Positions 34,789 through 44,582 are shown, counted from the first letter of the stretch. The stretch is 64,000 nt of DNA from Oscillospiraceae bacterium (GCA_015065605.1 SVPZ01000009.1:1-64000); one strand, 5' to 3'. Numbers and translations: made by a program. The notes: generated by a model not told the origin, from the sequence alone.

Positions 34789-35820
34789 TTAGAAAACCTT
34801 TAATGCGATAAGAACCTGAAGCACTACGAAAGCAACGTAGATGCAAAGTAATGCAATACCTTGCCAACGGCGAAGCTTACCTTTAAATATGGCGGGAAGG
34901 GTCATTAACGCCATTACGATTACCATAATAGGAATTTCAATAAGCTGAGAGGTGTTGTAGCCGAAAAGTTTGCTTCCTTCGGGAATGACGAAAGGAGAAA
35001 TGGTTACTGCGGCACCTGAAACAAGCACCAGATTAAATATGTTAGCGCCGATGATGTTACCGAGAGAAAGTGCGCCGTGTCCCTTTAAGAGCGCGGTAAC
35101 GGCAGTTACAAGCTCGGGAAGAGAGGTGCAAAGAGCAACTATGGTAACGCCTACAACTTCCGCGGGAATACCTGCCATGGTGGCAAGAGAAACGGAAGAG
35201 CCTTCAAGCATATCTGCGCCGACAGCAATAAGTCCTGCGCTTATAACGAGAAGGATAATATCTTTAAGCAGAGAGCCTTTTTTTGTTGCTTCTTCAATAT
35301 CGTCGGGATGTTCTTCAGAAGGATTTTTAAAGCCTTTTAAAACGGTCATGGTCATATAAATGCCGAATACAACGAGCATTATGATACCGAGCCATCTGTC
35401 AAAGCGACCGAAAAGATATGCGGCAACTATATAAATAGCGGCGGATAAAAAGAAGAAAATAACCGGTGTTACTATGGCTTTTTTATTGACGGGGGCAGGG
35501 CGTATAGCTATGGTTAAAGCCGCGATTAACGACGTGTTACAAATAATTGAACCAATAGCGTTACCGTAGGCAATAGCGCCGTTGTTGTTTATTGCCGCCG
35601 TAACAGATACCATAACCTCGGGAAGAGTGGTACCGATAGATACTACCGTTGCACCGATGATGATTTCGGGAACGCGGAAGCGTTTTGCAATTCCTACAGC
35701 ACTGTCAACGAACCAGTCGCCGCCTTTAATAAGCAAGATAACGCCTACTGCAAACAGTATCAAAGCGCCTACGAGGTAATCGGTTAAACCGCCGTACCAA
35801 GTTAAAAATTTTTCGAGCAT
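34789..35820 (-). CDS. Calcium/sodium antiporter (CaCA family, YrbG-like)
   Basis: 343 residues, about 10 TM helices in two inverted repeats. Each repeat has the ion-coordinating motif: GATVVSIGTTLPEVMVS in the first and GVTIVALCTSLPELVTAVTA in the second, with conserved Glu residues. It exchanges Ca2+ for Na+ across the cytoplasmic membrane. I start at ATG 35820 (MLEKFL) because AGGAG lies 8 bases upstream; the longer frame to 35910 has no ribosome site. Confidence 0.93.
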   Translation of the reverse strand: MLEKFLTWYGGLTDYLVGALILFAVGVILLIKGGDWFVDSAVGIAKRFRVPEIIIGATVVSIGTTLPEVMVSVTAAINNNGAIAYGNAIGSIICNTSLIAALTIAIRPAPVNKKAIVTPVIFFFLSAAIYIVAAYLFGRFDRWLGIIMLVVFGIYMTMTVLKGFKNPSEEHPDDIEEATKKGSLLKDIILLVISAGLIAVGADMLEGSSVSLATMAGIPAEVVGVTIVALCTSLPELVTAVTALLKGHGALSLGNIIGANIFNLVLVSGAAVTISPFVIPEGSKLFGYNTSQLIEIPIMVIVMALMTLPAIFKGKLRRWQGIALLCIYVAFVVLQVLIALKVF

Positions 35821-35886
35821 AAAACAAACTCCTAACTTAAAAAATATCATTAACATTTTATTATAAAGAAAAGAAAATGTCAACTT

Positions 35887-35923
35887 AAAAACCCCGTTTT
35901 TTAAGTACAAAAACGGGGTTTTT
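35887..35923. terminator. Terminator after the DUF5107-TPR gene
   Basis: 15-bp stem AAAAACCCCGTTTTT/AAAAACGGGGTTTTT with a seven-base loop. It lies between two minus-strand genes, so it ends the DUF5107 transcript. Confidence 0.85.
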
Positions 35924-35938
35924 GGTAATTTTTTCAGG

Positions 35939-38900
35939 TTATTTCATAAAACGGTGGGTGCCGTTTATAACCTGATTGCCTTCGTTTAATAGTGCGTTGT
36001 AGTATTTTGCACGGGCAATTTCTGCTTTTTCGGGATAGGAAATAAAGAAAGGAGTAGCGCTGAAATAGCCTGAATCAACTCTTATTTTTTCATTTTCCCA
36101 TAAATCTATAAAGCCTTTAAGGTATGCATAAGACTTTGCAGTTTCGCCGATTTTAAGCATAGATAAAGCTTGATAACAGGGGAGTGAGGGCAGATGCATA
36201 TTTGAGAAGAAGTCAACGTCAAGACCTATAATATACTCGAAAATAGCCTTTGCTTCCTCTTCTTTTCCTAAATGGATAAGACAAAGCGCTTCGTTATATT
36301 TCGAAGGAATAATGGGGCCTACCTGCCAGAGTCCTGCGCCGAGGTTATCGGGAATTATCTGAGCGGTACGGAATTCTTCGATAGCCTTTTGATATTCGCC
36401 TGCTTCAAAGTAACGGTTACCGATACCGTAGTGGGCGGCTATGTGCTGTTTTGCTACTATGGTTTCTCCGCCTTCACAGGGGATAAAGTCGTGGTTATTG
36501 ATAAGATAGAGAGCCTGTTCGAAATCGCCTGCTCTGTTTGCGGCAATAGCCCATTCGGTAACAATGTCATCTCTGGCGGTCTTAAGGTCGGGAACCAATG
36601 CAGAAATAATTTCCATAGATTCTTTGCCGTCGGTTGCGGTAAGATTTAAGAGGTAAGCAAGTTCGAATACCAACTGTTCACAGTCGGGATTCTCTTTAAC
36701 AGCCTTTTTGAGAAGTTCTATGGCGGCGGCTGTGTCACCCTTTCTCCATACGCTTACGGCTTTAGCACGGGTTGCCTGCCAACCGGTGCAATTTTCCCAA
36801 AGCTGTGCGGCTTTTTCGTAACGCTTCTGAGCAAAGTGAAGACATCCGAGCATATATCTGAAATCGTTTTCGTTTTCGTATTTTTCGAGAGCGGCAATTT
36901 CATCGAAACGGAAGGGGAAGGTGCGGTGAGCAAAGTTTGCGGTTTCGGGCTTTTCGATAAGCGCGGCAAGGGATGGAGCAACGTCCTTTGTATATTCGGG
37001 TACCTTGTTTAAAAGTTCCATAGCGTCCTCATTAAAGCCGCCTGCGGTAAGATCGAAGGCAACGTCTAAAAGGGTCTGACTCATAGAAGAATTAAGGGCG
37101 CCGAAGAATTCCTTTTCGCTTATTTTTGAAAGCTTCATAGCAACGAATCTTGCAAGGTGGTTAAGCGGGTCGCGTTTTAACAGTTTTTCGATACGCTCGT
37201 TTGCTTTTTCGATATTGCCAAGTTTAATTTCGCAAAGGGCGGCAATAGGTGCGGCAAGGGGGTTTCTGTCGCCCTTGTCAAGCGCCATATCTGCACAGAA
37301 CAGGGCTTCTTCAAAATTGCCGAGTTTAGCGGCAAGAAGAGAAGCTCTTGTCATAGCGCAGGAAATACTGTCCTGATTCCAAGCGGATTTTCTTAAATGG
37401 TTGTAGGCTTCCTCAGTTTGACCGAGCATAGATTTTGCATAGCCGAGCAGATAAAGGATTTTACCGCTTTCCATTTCGGTATTATACTTTGTGTGAGCTT
37501 CCATAGCCTTGGTCAGATATACTATTGCTTGGCTGAAATCGTTTCTTATACAAGCGGTTTCGCCTAAAGCAACTAAAGAAGGAATATGGTTTTCGTCAAG
37601 CTCTAAAGCCTTTTTGAAGTAAACGTCGGGATTTGCGATAGGATCGCGGAACTGAAGATAGTGAAGACCTGCAAGATAAAGTCCCTGAGCTGTGTTGAGT
37701 TCGTTGGGCATTTCAACCTCGGGGAAAAGTTCAGGCAAGGGCTTTTTATCGTGAGGAGCGTAGTCGTAGGTAAGTACGCCTTCAACCTCTACCTTATAAC
37801 AGTCAGCCTTAAAGTTGCCGTTAATGGTTAAAACCTTACCTGCAACAAGGTCAGCCTTTGTATCAAGCATAACCTTTTCGCCGTTTGTAACGGTAATGCG
37901 GCAGTCTTTTTTGTCCGTTGTGGGCTGAATTTTAAGTACGCCGTCTTCAACCTTGATAGCAGCCTTAAGGTTAGCGTATGAAGGAACGCCTAAATCGGCA
38001 AGAGGATACCAGAACTGCGAGAACTGTTTAACCTCGTAAGGCTCAAGCCAGGAAAAGTCAGGCTGATTATCTGAATAAGAACCTGCCATAAGCTCGGCAT
38101 AAGCGCCGTCGGTGTCGGTAAGGGCGCGTTCCCAGGACTGAGAAAGCTGATTATAACCCCAGGTAAACATCTTTTTGCCTACTGCTGTGTGGTGGTCGCC
38201 TATATGTACTACACCACAACCTATTCCGTTATCAAAACCACCGAAATAATCGTGCTTTGATGCGGCGGAGAAATATGAGGTAGCAGGTTTTGTATTAAAG
38301 TGTTTGCTTATATCAACGCCGCCCTTTTCAAATACAAAGCCGTTAAAGCTTCCGTTTGCAATGGGGTAGCTTGTAGCGCTTCTTCTGTAGTGGAAACGAA
38401 CGAAGTCAACGTCATCGGGGAAGAAAATTTCGTAGTCCTTGTTAACGGGAACTGCAGTGTTCTCCCACCAAAGAAAGCTTTTTCTTACTGCCGTACGGTT
38501 AGCAACAACCATTCTTGTTTCAAAATAAGATTTATCGGGTTCAACGCATATACCAACCATACCTTTCATACGGTCAATGGGATCGTGTTCGCTGAGCCAT
38601 ACGATAACGCCGCCTGTAGAAGTCTGCTCTATAGCATAATCAACGGGCATAAAGGTAGAGGGACGGTGATGGAAGGGCCAGTTGAATTCAACACCGCCGC
38701 TGATCCATGAACCGAGCGCACCGATAAGGGCAGGCTTTATTACGTGTTGCTTATAAAAGAAATCATAACCGGTGATTTTATCCTTTGCAGAGTAAATTCT
38801 ACCGCCGATTTCGGGAAGAATAACAAGCTCAATATACTTGTTTTCTATTTTTATTGCGTTATATTCCTTGGCGTACTTTACCTTGCTTCTTGTTTTAATA

Positions 38901-39043
38901 ACTACCTTGTTGGGATAGGGGTTACCGCTTGAACGCTGGTGAACACGGCTGTCCGCAAACATAGGAAGTTCTTCACAGGGTGATTCGTCATAGGTATCTA
39001 TAACGATTTTTTCTTCTTTTACTATAACTTTTTCATCTTTCAT
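35939..39043 (-). CDS. DUF5107 domain protein with TPR repeats
   Basis: 1034 residues from ATG 39043 (AAGGAG 9 bases upstream). Residues ~40-360 form the DUF5107 domain, which resembles the beta-sandwich of sugar mutarotases (YIELVILPEIGGRIYSAKDK; WISGGVEFNWPFHHRP). The rest is a series of helical TPR repeats (for example IPSLVALGETACIRNDFSQAI; AGLYLAGLHYL; GNRYFEAGEYQKAIEEF). No signal peptide, so cytoplasmic. DUF5107-TPR proteins are common near sugar genes in gut bacteria; a sugar-binding or carbohydrate-active role is inferred, not shown. It is divergent from the regulator at 39179. Confidence 0.85.
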   Translation of the reverse strand: MKDEKVIVKEEKIVIDTYDESPCEELPMFADSRVHQRSSGNPYPNKVVIKTRSKVKYAKEYNAIKIENKYIELVILPEIGGRIYSAKDKITGYDFFYKQHVIKPALIGALGSWISGGVEFNWPFHHRPSTFMPVDYAIEQTSTGGVIVWLSEHDPIDRMKGMVGICVEPDKSYFETRMVVANRTAVRKSFLWWENTAVPVNKDYEIFFPDDVDFVRFHYRRSATSYPIANGSFNGFVFEKGGVDISKHFNTKPATSYFSAASKHDYFGGFDNGIGCGVVHIGDHHTAVGKKMFTWGYNQLSQSWERALTDTDGAYAELMAGSYSDNQPDFSWLEPYEVKQFSQFWYPLADLGVPSYANLKAAIKVEDGVLKIQPTTDKKDCRITVTNGEKVMLDTKADLVAGKVLTINGNFKADCYKVEVEGVLTYDYAPHDKKPLPELFPEVEMPNELNTAQGLYLAGLHYLQFRDPIANPDVYFKKALELDENHIPSLVALGETACIRNDFSQAIVYLTKAMEAHTKYNTEMESGKILYLLGYAKSMLGQTEEAYNHLRKSAWNQDSISCAMTRASLLAAKLGNFEEALFCADMALDKGDRNPLAAPIAALCEIKLGNIEKANERIEKLLKRDPLNHLARFVAMKLSKISEKEFFGALNSSMSQTLLDVAFDLTAGGFNEDAMELLNKVPEYTKDVAPSLAALIEKPETANFAHRTFPFRFDEIAALEKYENENDFRYMLGCLHFAQKRYEKAAQLWENCTGWQATRAKAVSVWRKGDTAAAIELLKKAVKENPDCEQLVFELAYLLNLTATDGKESMEIISALVPDLKTARDDIVTEWAIAANRAGDFEQALYLINNHDFIPCEGGETIVAKQHIAAHYGIGNRYFEAGEYQKAIEEFRTAQIIPDNLGAGLWQVGPIIPSKYNEALCLIHLGKEEEAKAIFEYIIGLDVDFFSNMHLPSLPCYQALSMLKIGETAKSYAYLKGFIDLWENEKIRVDSGYFSATPFFISYPEKAEIARAKYYNALLNEGNQVINGTHRFMK

Positions 39044-39178
39044 AGCAAAATACTCCTTATATTTTTTCTTTAATACCATTGTAAATATGTAAAGCGTCTT
39101 TTTCAACACAATAAAAAAATCAAATTTTACTTTTCTTTTTGGGTGAAATATGATATTTTAAATATAAGAGGTGACGAA

Positions 39179-40270
39179 ATGAAGGTTTACGTTTATATTG
39201 ACCCCGAATATAACGGTTCTGTGTGGTGTTCTCATACCCTTAAGGGACTTAGCGGTGAGGCGGCTAAACGTCATTACGGTATATATTTTTTGGAAAGCGA
39301 CGATGTTTTTAGCCTTGACCTTGATAAAATTTACGGCGAGGAAGAAAAGCGTGTGCTTATCGTTCTTACCACCCGCGTAATGACCGATACTAAGTTTTAC
39401 GACCATTTTGCCAAAAATAAGGTTTCACTTCTTTTTGTTAATCACCAAAGTAACCTGCTTGCCGAAAATTATTCAAACGTGCTTGTGGATTACCGCGAGG
39501 GAATGCGTCAGGCACAGGAATATCTTGAAACTTTAAATAAAACCAAAACCGCTCTTTTCGCCATAAATCCTGCTTCGTCCACCGACCAAATAAAAAAGGA
39601 ATATTTTTTATGGTCGGGCAAGTCGGAAACCGACATTATATATAATAACGGTTCTCTTTATGAATGTTTTGAAAACTTTAAAAAGGAAGATTACGATTCG
39701 GTTATATGCGCCAATGATATTGCGGCATATTTTCTTATGAATAATCTTTTAAAAAAGGGCGTAAAAATCCCCGAGGATTTATACGTTGTTTCTTTTGGTG
39801 ATTCTCTGCTTTCTCAAAAAGGAAACGTAACCCTTACAACCGTCAGTGTTGACCATACGAAACTCGGACGCGAGGCTCTTCACGCCTACTCCTATTTGTA
39901 TAGACGGGAAGAGGGGGTTCGCGTAAGTATTTACGTAACTCCAAAGCTTAACGTAAGAGGCAGTACGGCAAATGAAACTCCAATAAATAATGCGCCTAAA
40001 AACGAAAAGTTTACAACGGTTGTTGACCCGATGTATTCCGATTTATCGGCGCAAAAACTTTTAAAACTTGAGAAAATGCTTGCTTCCTGCGACGAAAACG
40101 ATTTTAAGATACTAAACCTGATAAAGTCGGGTAAAACCTATAGTCAGATTGCAGACCTTCTGTTTATGTCTGAAAAAACCGTTTCATACAGAGTAACCTC
40201 ATTAAGAAATATAATGGGCTTTTCAACAAAGGTAGAACTGGCCGAAATCCTTAAGGAATATATAGGATAG
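39179..40270 (+). CDS. Regulator with LacI-type sensor and C-terminal LuxR-type HTH
   Basis: 363 residues from ATG 39179, preceded by AAGAGGTGA. Residues 1-~265 resemble the periplasmic-binding-protein sensor of LacI regulators (DSVICANDIAAYFLMNNLLKKGVKIPEDLYVVSFGDS is the hallmark, given here in part) but without the N-terminal LacI helix-turn-helix. A C-terminal LuxR/FixJ-type HTH at ~310-355 (ILNLIKSGKTYSQIADLLFM; SEKTVSYRVTSLR) takes its place. It probably senses a sugar and controls the divergent DUF5107 gene. The swapped domain order is unusual. Confidence 0.82.
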   Translation: MKVYVYIDPEYNGSVWCSHTLKGLSGEAAKRHYGIYFLESDDVFSLDLDKIYGEEEKRVLIVLTTRVMTDTKFYDHFAKNKVSLLFVNHQSNLLAENYSNVLVDYREGMRQAQEYLETLNKTKTALFAINPASSTDQIKKEYFLWSGKSETDIIYNNGSLYECFENFKKEDYDSVICANDIAAYFLMNNLLKKGVKIPEDLYVVSFGDSLLSQKGNVTLTTVSVDHTKLGREALHAYSYLYRREEGVRVSIYVTPKLNVRGSTANETPINNAPKNEKFTTVVDPMYSDLSAQKLLKLEKMLASCDENDFKILNLIKSGKTYSQIADLLFMSEKTVSYRVTSLRNIMGFSTKVELAEILKEYIG

Positions 40271-40299
40271 AATTTTAAAAATCTACGGTTGATATCAAT

Positions 40300-40337
40300 A
40301 AAATCGGCGGTTTGTTATTGTACAAACTGCCGATTTT
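40300..40337. terminator. Terminator after the regulator
   Basis: 16-bp stem AAAATCGGCGGTTTGT/ACAAACTGCCGATTTT with one G-T pair, then a T-rich tract. Confidence 0.8.
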
Positions 40338-40427
40338 AATTTTTTTAAAAATAAATTCCAAAATTTGCTATTACGTTTCGTTATAGATTAATGAAGAAGG
40401 TAAAAAGACAGAGTACGGGTATCTTTC

Positions 40428-40456
40428 TTGACAGTACAAATGCATTTCGGTATAAT
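40428..40456 (+). promoter_or_regulatory. Perfect consensus sigma-A promoter
   Basis: TTGACA (40428-40433), 17-bp spacer, TATAAT (40451-40456). It should drive the NTF2-type immunity lipoprotein gene. A CACAGGGGACGGTT-family repeat (40483-40498) lies between promoter and gene. Confidence 0.85.
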
Positions 40457-40521
40457 AAATAAGGTGAAAAGGAACGCGAAACAACCGTCCCCTGTGTTTG
40501 TGATTGATACGGAGGCATGTG

Positions 40522-40950
40522 ATGAAAAAATATATTATATTATTCATGTTTTTAATATTTACCATATTATCTGCTTGTGATAATGCCACAATGTCGAATC
40601 CCCAAAATAATGATTTATATATCCAAACTTATGATGTAATTTCTTTCAATCTGCAAGAATTTATAATAGAAAATAATATAGATTATAAATATTTTTGTAA
40701 TGTTGGTAAAATAAACTCGCCTATAGATGCCGTCGAAAAAGCAAAGCAAATCTGGGACAAAGAGTTTGGGAAAATAGGGGGTACATATAATGACCCTACC
40801 GGCGGAAGAAAAATTGAAATTGCTTTTGATGAAAACAGTGATTGTTGGTTATTAACCGGCACATTGCCCGAAGATACATTTGGAACTGTACCTATTGCTT
40901 TAATTAAGTCAAATGGCGATGTTATGGCAATATATATGCCTGGATATTGA
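40522..40950 (+). CDS. Lipoprotein with NTF2-fold immunity domain
   Basis: 142 residues. Signal peptide with lipobox LSAC (Cys ~19), then a domain resembling the NTF2-fold immunity family found with polymorphic toxins: AVEKAKQIWDKEFGK, then WLLTGTLPEDTFGTVPIAL and SNGDVMAIYMPGY. It would sit on the outer face of the membrane and neutralise an incoming toxin. No toxin gene is directly upstream, so it is an orphan immunity gene of this island. ATG 40522 has GGAGG upstream. Confidence 0.7.
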   Translation: MKKYIILFMFLIFTILSACDNATMSNPQNNDLYIQTYDVISFNLQEFIIENNIDYKYFCNVGKINSPIDAVEKAKQIWDKEFGKIGGTYNDPTGGRKIEIAFDENSDCWLLTGTLPEDTFGTVPIALIKSNGDVMAIYMPGY

Positions 40951-41051
40951 GATTAAATAACACAAAGAACCGTCCACTGTGTTTTCTCCAATAAAGTATG
41001 ATGTAGAGCATACTGTAATTTGTAGGTTAGAATGACATTAAGAGGTTTATT

Positions 41052-41213
41052 ATGGAGTATTTATCATTTGTATTACCTTTTTTAGCAATAGTTATAGTAA
41101 GGTATTTCCAATTTCGCTTGTTGAGTTTTTTGATTGGAAAACTAATAAATAGGCTTAAAAACTTAAGGGAAAAACACAAAGATAAAACACAAGGGGACGG
41201 TTCCCTGTGTTGA
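41052..41213 (+). CDS. Possible 53-residue small membrane protein
   Basis: ATG at 41052 with AAGAGG six bases upstream. Sequence opens MEYLSFVLPFLAIVIVRYF, one TM helix, then a basic helical tail (LINRLKNLREKHKDK). Its last residues are encoded by the CACAGGGG-type repeat. A real gene is plausible but the evidence is thin. Confidence 0.35.
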   Translation: MEYLSFVLPFLAIVIVRYFQFRLLSFLIGKLINRLKNLREKHKDKTQGDGSLC

Positions 41214-41342
41214 GCAACGAATAAATGGTTACCGCCCAAAGCCTTCCCCTTTTGTTCGGAGGGGAAGGTGGGTTGCGAAGCAACTCGGATGAGGTGTAGT
41301 GATGCAGATTTCCACCTCACCACCGTCTTCGACGGAGCCTTT
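41193..41342 (+). repeat. 150-bp direct repeat, left copy
   Basis: Nearly identical to 47130-47280, differing by a few small indels. Starts GGGGACGGTTCCCTGTGTTG and includes AGGGGAAGGTGGGTTGCGAAGC. The two copies bracket the RHS cassette island. The rest of the 40951-41415 gap holds this repeat and CACAGGGG-type motifs at 40968-40983, 41188-41212 and 41369-41384. Confidence 0.85.
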
Positions 41343-41415
41343 GTTTCCCGGAACACAAGAACACAGAGAACCGTCCCCTGTGTTTATGTTTGTGGCTATT
41401 ATTTAGGGTGAGAAT

Positions 41416-41859
41416 ATGAAAAGATCAAATAAAATACTTTTATCACTTGCTATTTCTTTGGAAGCACTTGTAACTATTTTTATAATTTTAGCCATTTCTT
41501 TCATATTTTTATCTGCAAAAAAATATGAACATCATTTTTATACACGACCTAGTGCTCAAAAAAACACTTCATGGGTTTCAAAAGATGGCGAAATTTCGTT
41601 AAGTATTAATGACTTAGGTAAAGGAACAATCTGTTTTAATAAAAATGGATCTGAGATAAGCTTATATTACTGTGATGTTCATGATTACAGCGCACATATA
41701 TATGATGCTAAAGTGTTAGAAACAAAAGTTACATCTGAGGAAGATCTCTACGAAAAATGGAAGTATTTAAATGTTAAAAATGATGGATTTACTATAGTTG
41801 TAGAAAAAACCACTTTTTTTGAAACTGGGCAAGAAATAACATTCTATAAGACAGGGTAA
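41416..41859 (+). CDS. Uncharacterised single-TM protein, possible immunity protein
   Basis: 147 residues: a long N-terminal TM helix (ILLSLAISLEALVTIFIILAI within residues 7-32), then a beta-rich extracytoplasmic domain (DGEISLSINDLGKGTICF; DGFTIVVEKTTFFETGQEI). No domain recognised. The AT-rich base composition matches the toxin tips and immunity genes around it rather than the housekeeping genes, so an immunity role is inferred from position only. Confidence 0.6.
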   Translation: MKRSNKILLSLAISLEALVTIFIILAISFIFLSAKKYEHHFYTRPSAQKNTSWVSKDGEISLSINDLGKGTICFNKNGSEISLYYCDVHDYSAHIYDAKVLETKVTSEEDLYEKWKYLNVKNDGFTIVVEKTTFFETGQEITFYKTG

Positions 41860-42067
41860 GACAGGAACACAGGGGACGGTTCTTTTGTGTTAAGATTTGC
41901 GAAAACCAAAGGCTCCTTTGAAAAGGGAGCTGGCAAAACCGTAGGTTTTGACTGAGGGATTATTTCTATCACAAACAATCCTCCCACCAACTTATCGTTG
42001 GTCCCCCCTCCTTTACAAAGAGGGCTTAAAAACACAGGGGACGGTTCTATGTGTTGGTTTTGAGTAG
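41860..42067. repeat. Repeat-filled intergenic region
   Basis: No gene seen. It holds two CACAGGGGACGGTT motifs (41866-41890 and 42031-42055) with opposite arms, and a stretch with GCTCCTTTGAAAAGGGAGC and CCTCCTTTACAAAGAGGG short palindromes. These are interspersed repeats seen in Clostridia genomes. Confidence 0.65.
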
Positions 42068-42090
42068 GGGCGGATGCCCTTCATCCGCCC
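42068..42090. repeat. Hairpin at the 5' border of RHS cassette 1
   Basis: GGGCGGATG-CCCTT-CATCCGCCC, a 9-bp perfect palindrome. A near-identical one (44583-44605) borders cassette 2. RHS coding sequence begins immediately after each, so it marks the break points. Confidence 0.75.
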
Positions 42091-43924
42091 GAAAATATTT
42101 GGAGCTACTCTTGGCACAAAAACCGTAAAATACGAATATGATATATTCGGTAATGTATATAGCTTTAAAGACGGTTTTACGGGAAATACTACTACTTACA
42201 ATTACGACCTGTTGGGTAGAATTACCCGAATAAATAAAGCGGGTAAAATAAGCCGTAACGTAACCTATGATGCTTTTGACAGAATAAACGGTTTGACCCT
42301 ATCTTTAATGGGTAAAAATATAACCTCTGCCGTTTTATACGGCGATTTCGGTCAGGTTAATTCCTTTACAAATACCATAGGAAATAAAACCGATACCATA
42401 AGCTATACCTATGACGATTTCTATAGAATAAAAAGCAGAAATCTTAACGGTATGGTAGAGTCAACGGAATATACCTATCTTAAAGGTCAAAACGGACAGG
42501 ATACAACCCTTGTCGAAAGTTTTGATAACAGTAAGGAAACTTATTCGTATGAATATGACCAATACGGAAACATAATTTCCGTATATAAAGAGGGAATACT
42601 CACAGAAGAATACGAATACGACGATTTAAATCAGCTCGTTTGGGCGAAAATCGGAGAAGACGAATACAATTATTATTACGTTGGAAATTCGTCAAACTTT
42701 GAATACGTAGTAAAGAACGGTAAATATATTATTTACGGTTATGACAGTTCTTGGCGTGACAGACTTATTTCCTATGACGGTAAGAGCATTAGTTACGACG
42801 AAATAGGCAATCCGCTTAAATGGCGTAATAATATGACTTTTAGCTGGGAATACGGCAGAAGACTGAAAACCGTTACAGCAGACGGTAATGATATCAGCTA
42901 TACCTACGACGCTGACGGGCTTAGAACAAGTAAGACCGTTAATGGAGTAAAGACTGAATACTACTGGCTTGACGGAGTGCTTCAGGGACAGAAAACCGGC
43001 AGTGAATATATAATATTCCTGTACGACGAAAACGGCACAGCCTACGGTATGCTGATTAACCAAAACGGCGTTGAAAACTACTATTATTACCTTTTCAACC
43101 TGCAAGGCGATATCGTCGGCATAATGGACAGCAACGGTGCTACCGTAGCGGAATATACCTATGATGCTTGGGGACAACTGCTAACCGACCAGGATACGCT
43201 TGCTAACACAATCGGCGGAAAGAACCCACTCAGATACAGAGGATACTATTACGATTCTGAAACGGGATTCTACTACCTGAAATCCCGTTACTACGATCCA
43301 TACGTGCAGAGATTTATTAATGCGGACGGGTATGTATCCACAGGAACAGGAATAGCTGGATTTAATATGTATGCGTATTGCGATAATAATCCGATTATAC
43401 ATATAGACCCAGATGGAGAGAATTGGTTTAAAAATTTGATAAAAAGGGGTAAACAATTATTAAATGATATATCAACTTGGTGTAATAATAATATTGCTTT
43501 CAATGCATCAGCAGGAATTGAAGAAAAAACAGATTTTCAATATTATTATTTCGCTACTTATGAAGCTGGTTATGGCTATTCAAAAGGGTTTGAAAATGAC
43601 AAACCTGTAAGTTTATATGCTAACTACGAATGGCATACCGGTGGCTCTTTGGGAATTGACTGTGACTATGAAAATTTTAACTTTAATTTAGAGTTGGGGA
43701 CTGACATTTCCATCGGCACACAACTAGGGAATATTTCTTATGATTTTGGAGCTAGTCAATATGGTAGAATATATATGCAACAAAGTATATATGTTAACGA
43801 CGTTTATACTTACGAGCGTTTTTCCATAAATGCGGCGGAAATTGTAGGTACGGTATTAGTGGCATGTTATGCCCCACAATATTTGCCAAGTATAGGATAT
43901 GTTATATATAGATGTTACAATTAA
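42074..43924 (+). CDS. Orphan RHS core/tip cassette 1 (C-terminal toxin fragment)
   Basis: 616-residue frame beginning inside a hairpin repeat, with no Shine-Dalgarno and no N-terminal secretion region, so it is the displaced 3' part of a larger rhs gene. Repeats of YEYDxxGN type (YEYDIFGNV; YEYDQYGN; YTYDADGLRTS) lead to the RHS core LRYRGYYYDSETGFYYL and SRYYDPYVQRFINADGY, ending IDPDGE. After the core, ~160 residues form a unique beta-rich tip (FATYEAGYGYSKGF; GIDCDYENFNFNLELGTDIS) that I do not recognise. Core sequence is largely identical to cassette 2. Unlikely to be translated as it stands; useful as a donor for recombination. Confidence 0.8.
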   Translation: MPFIRPKIFGATLGTKTVKYEYDIFGNVYSFKDGFTGNTTTYNYDLLGRITRINKAGKISRNVTYDAFDRINGLTLSLMGKNITSAVLYGDFGQVNSFTNTIGNKTDTISYTYDDFYRIKSRNLNGMVESTEYTYLKGQNGQDTTLVESFDNSKETYSYEYDQYGNIISVYKEGILTEEYEYDDLNQLVWAKIGEDEYNYYYVGNSSNFEYVVKNGKYIIYGYDSSWRDRLISYDGKSISYDEIGNPLKWRNNMTFSWEYGRRLKTVTADGNDISYTYDADGLRTSKTVNGVKTEYYWLDGVLQGQKTGSEYIIFLYDENGTAYGMLINQNGVENYYYYLFNLQGDIVGIMDSNGATVAEYTYDAWGQLLTDQDTLANTIGGKNPLRYRGYYYDSETGFYYLKSRYYDPYVQRFINADGYVSTGTGIAGFNMYAYCDNNPIIHIDPDGENWFKNLIKRGKQLLNDISTWCNNNIAFNASAGIEEKTDFQYYYFATYEAGYGYSKGFENDKPVSLYANYEWHTGGSLGIDCDYENFNFNLELGTDISIGTQLGNISYDFGASQYGRIYMQQSIYVNDVYTYERFSINAAEIVGTVLVACYAPQYLPSIGYVIYRCYN

Positions 43925-43942
43925 AAAATGTGAGGTATAGAT

Positions 43943-44503
43943 ATGTTTGATTTTATAATTAACGGTGTGAATATAGAAATTCATTGGGTTATATCGATTT
44001 TATTTATTATTTTAACATATTTCATTGTATCAGCGTTTACTTTTATTAGAGTGAAAAAGACATTAAAATCTTTTCAAACGGGTGCAAAGGATAAAGCCTT
44101 TATTAATAAATGTAATATGATAAAACGTCAGTTTTATTCACGTAAAGACAAAAAGATATATAATATGTTTTGCATTGTTGTTGCAGCGGCATCGCTGTCA
44201 AACAAAGATTACAAAACATTTATTAAAAATGTTAATGAGTTAAAAAATATAGGAAGTGATACACGTATCAGATTATATACATTGTTTCTTGCATACATTA
44301 TAGATAGAGATTACAAAGACTTATGGAATGAATTGAGTACACTGTCTCAAGAGAATTCCTTAAATGAAGTTAATGCAATAAAACTGTATAAAAAATATAG
44401 CATAACATCCCCTTTGGCTTTAGAAAAATTGAAAGACAAAAACGTTGTATTATTTAACGAGCAGATTAAAGAAATTATAGAAGAATTTATTAACACTTTA
44501 TGA
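43943..44503 (+). CDS. Membrane-anchored candidate immunity protein
   Basis: 186 residues starting 19 bases after the cassette-1 stop, with TGAGG upstream. A TM helix (HWVISILFIILTYFIVSAF, ~14-34) is followed by a cytoplasmic helical domain (FIRVKKTLKSF; LYTLFLAYIIDRDYKDLW). The position directly after an RHS tip is the usual place for the cognate immunity gene. No known family recognised. Strongly AT-rich. Confidence 0.65.
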   Translation: MFDFIINGVNIEIHWVISILFIILTYFIVSAFTFIRVKKTLKSFQTGAKDKAFINKCNMIKRQFYSRKDKKIYNMFCIVVAAASLSNKDYKTFIKNVNELKNIGSDTRIRLYTLFLAYIIDRDYKDLWNELSTLSQENSLNEVNAIKLYKKYSITSPLALEKLKDKNVVLFNEQIKEIIEEFINTL

Positions 44504-44582
44504 CAAGAAAGAACACAGGGGACGGTTAGCGTGAAACCAATAATACCAGATAACTCTTCTGTGTCTTAATGTGTATTTGTAG

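Noticed and set aside
42692..43177. 161-residue minus-strand frame inside RHS cassette 1
   Set aside because: Antisense to the RHS core; a shorter version occurs at the same place in cassette 2 because the core is repeated.
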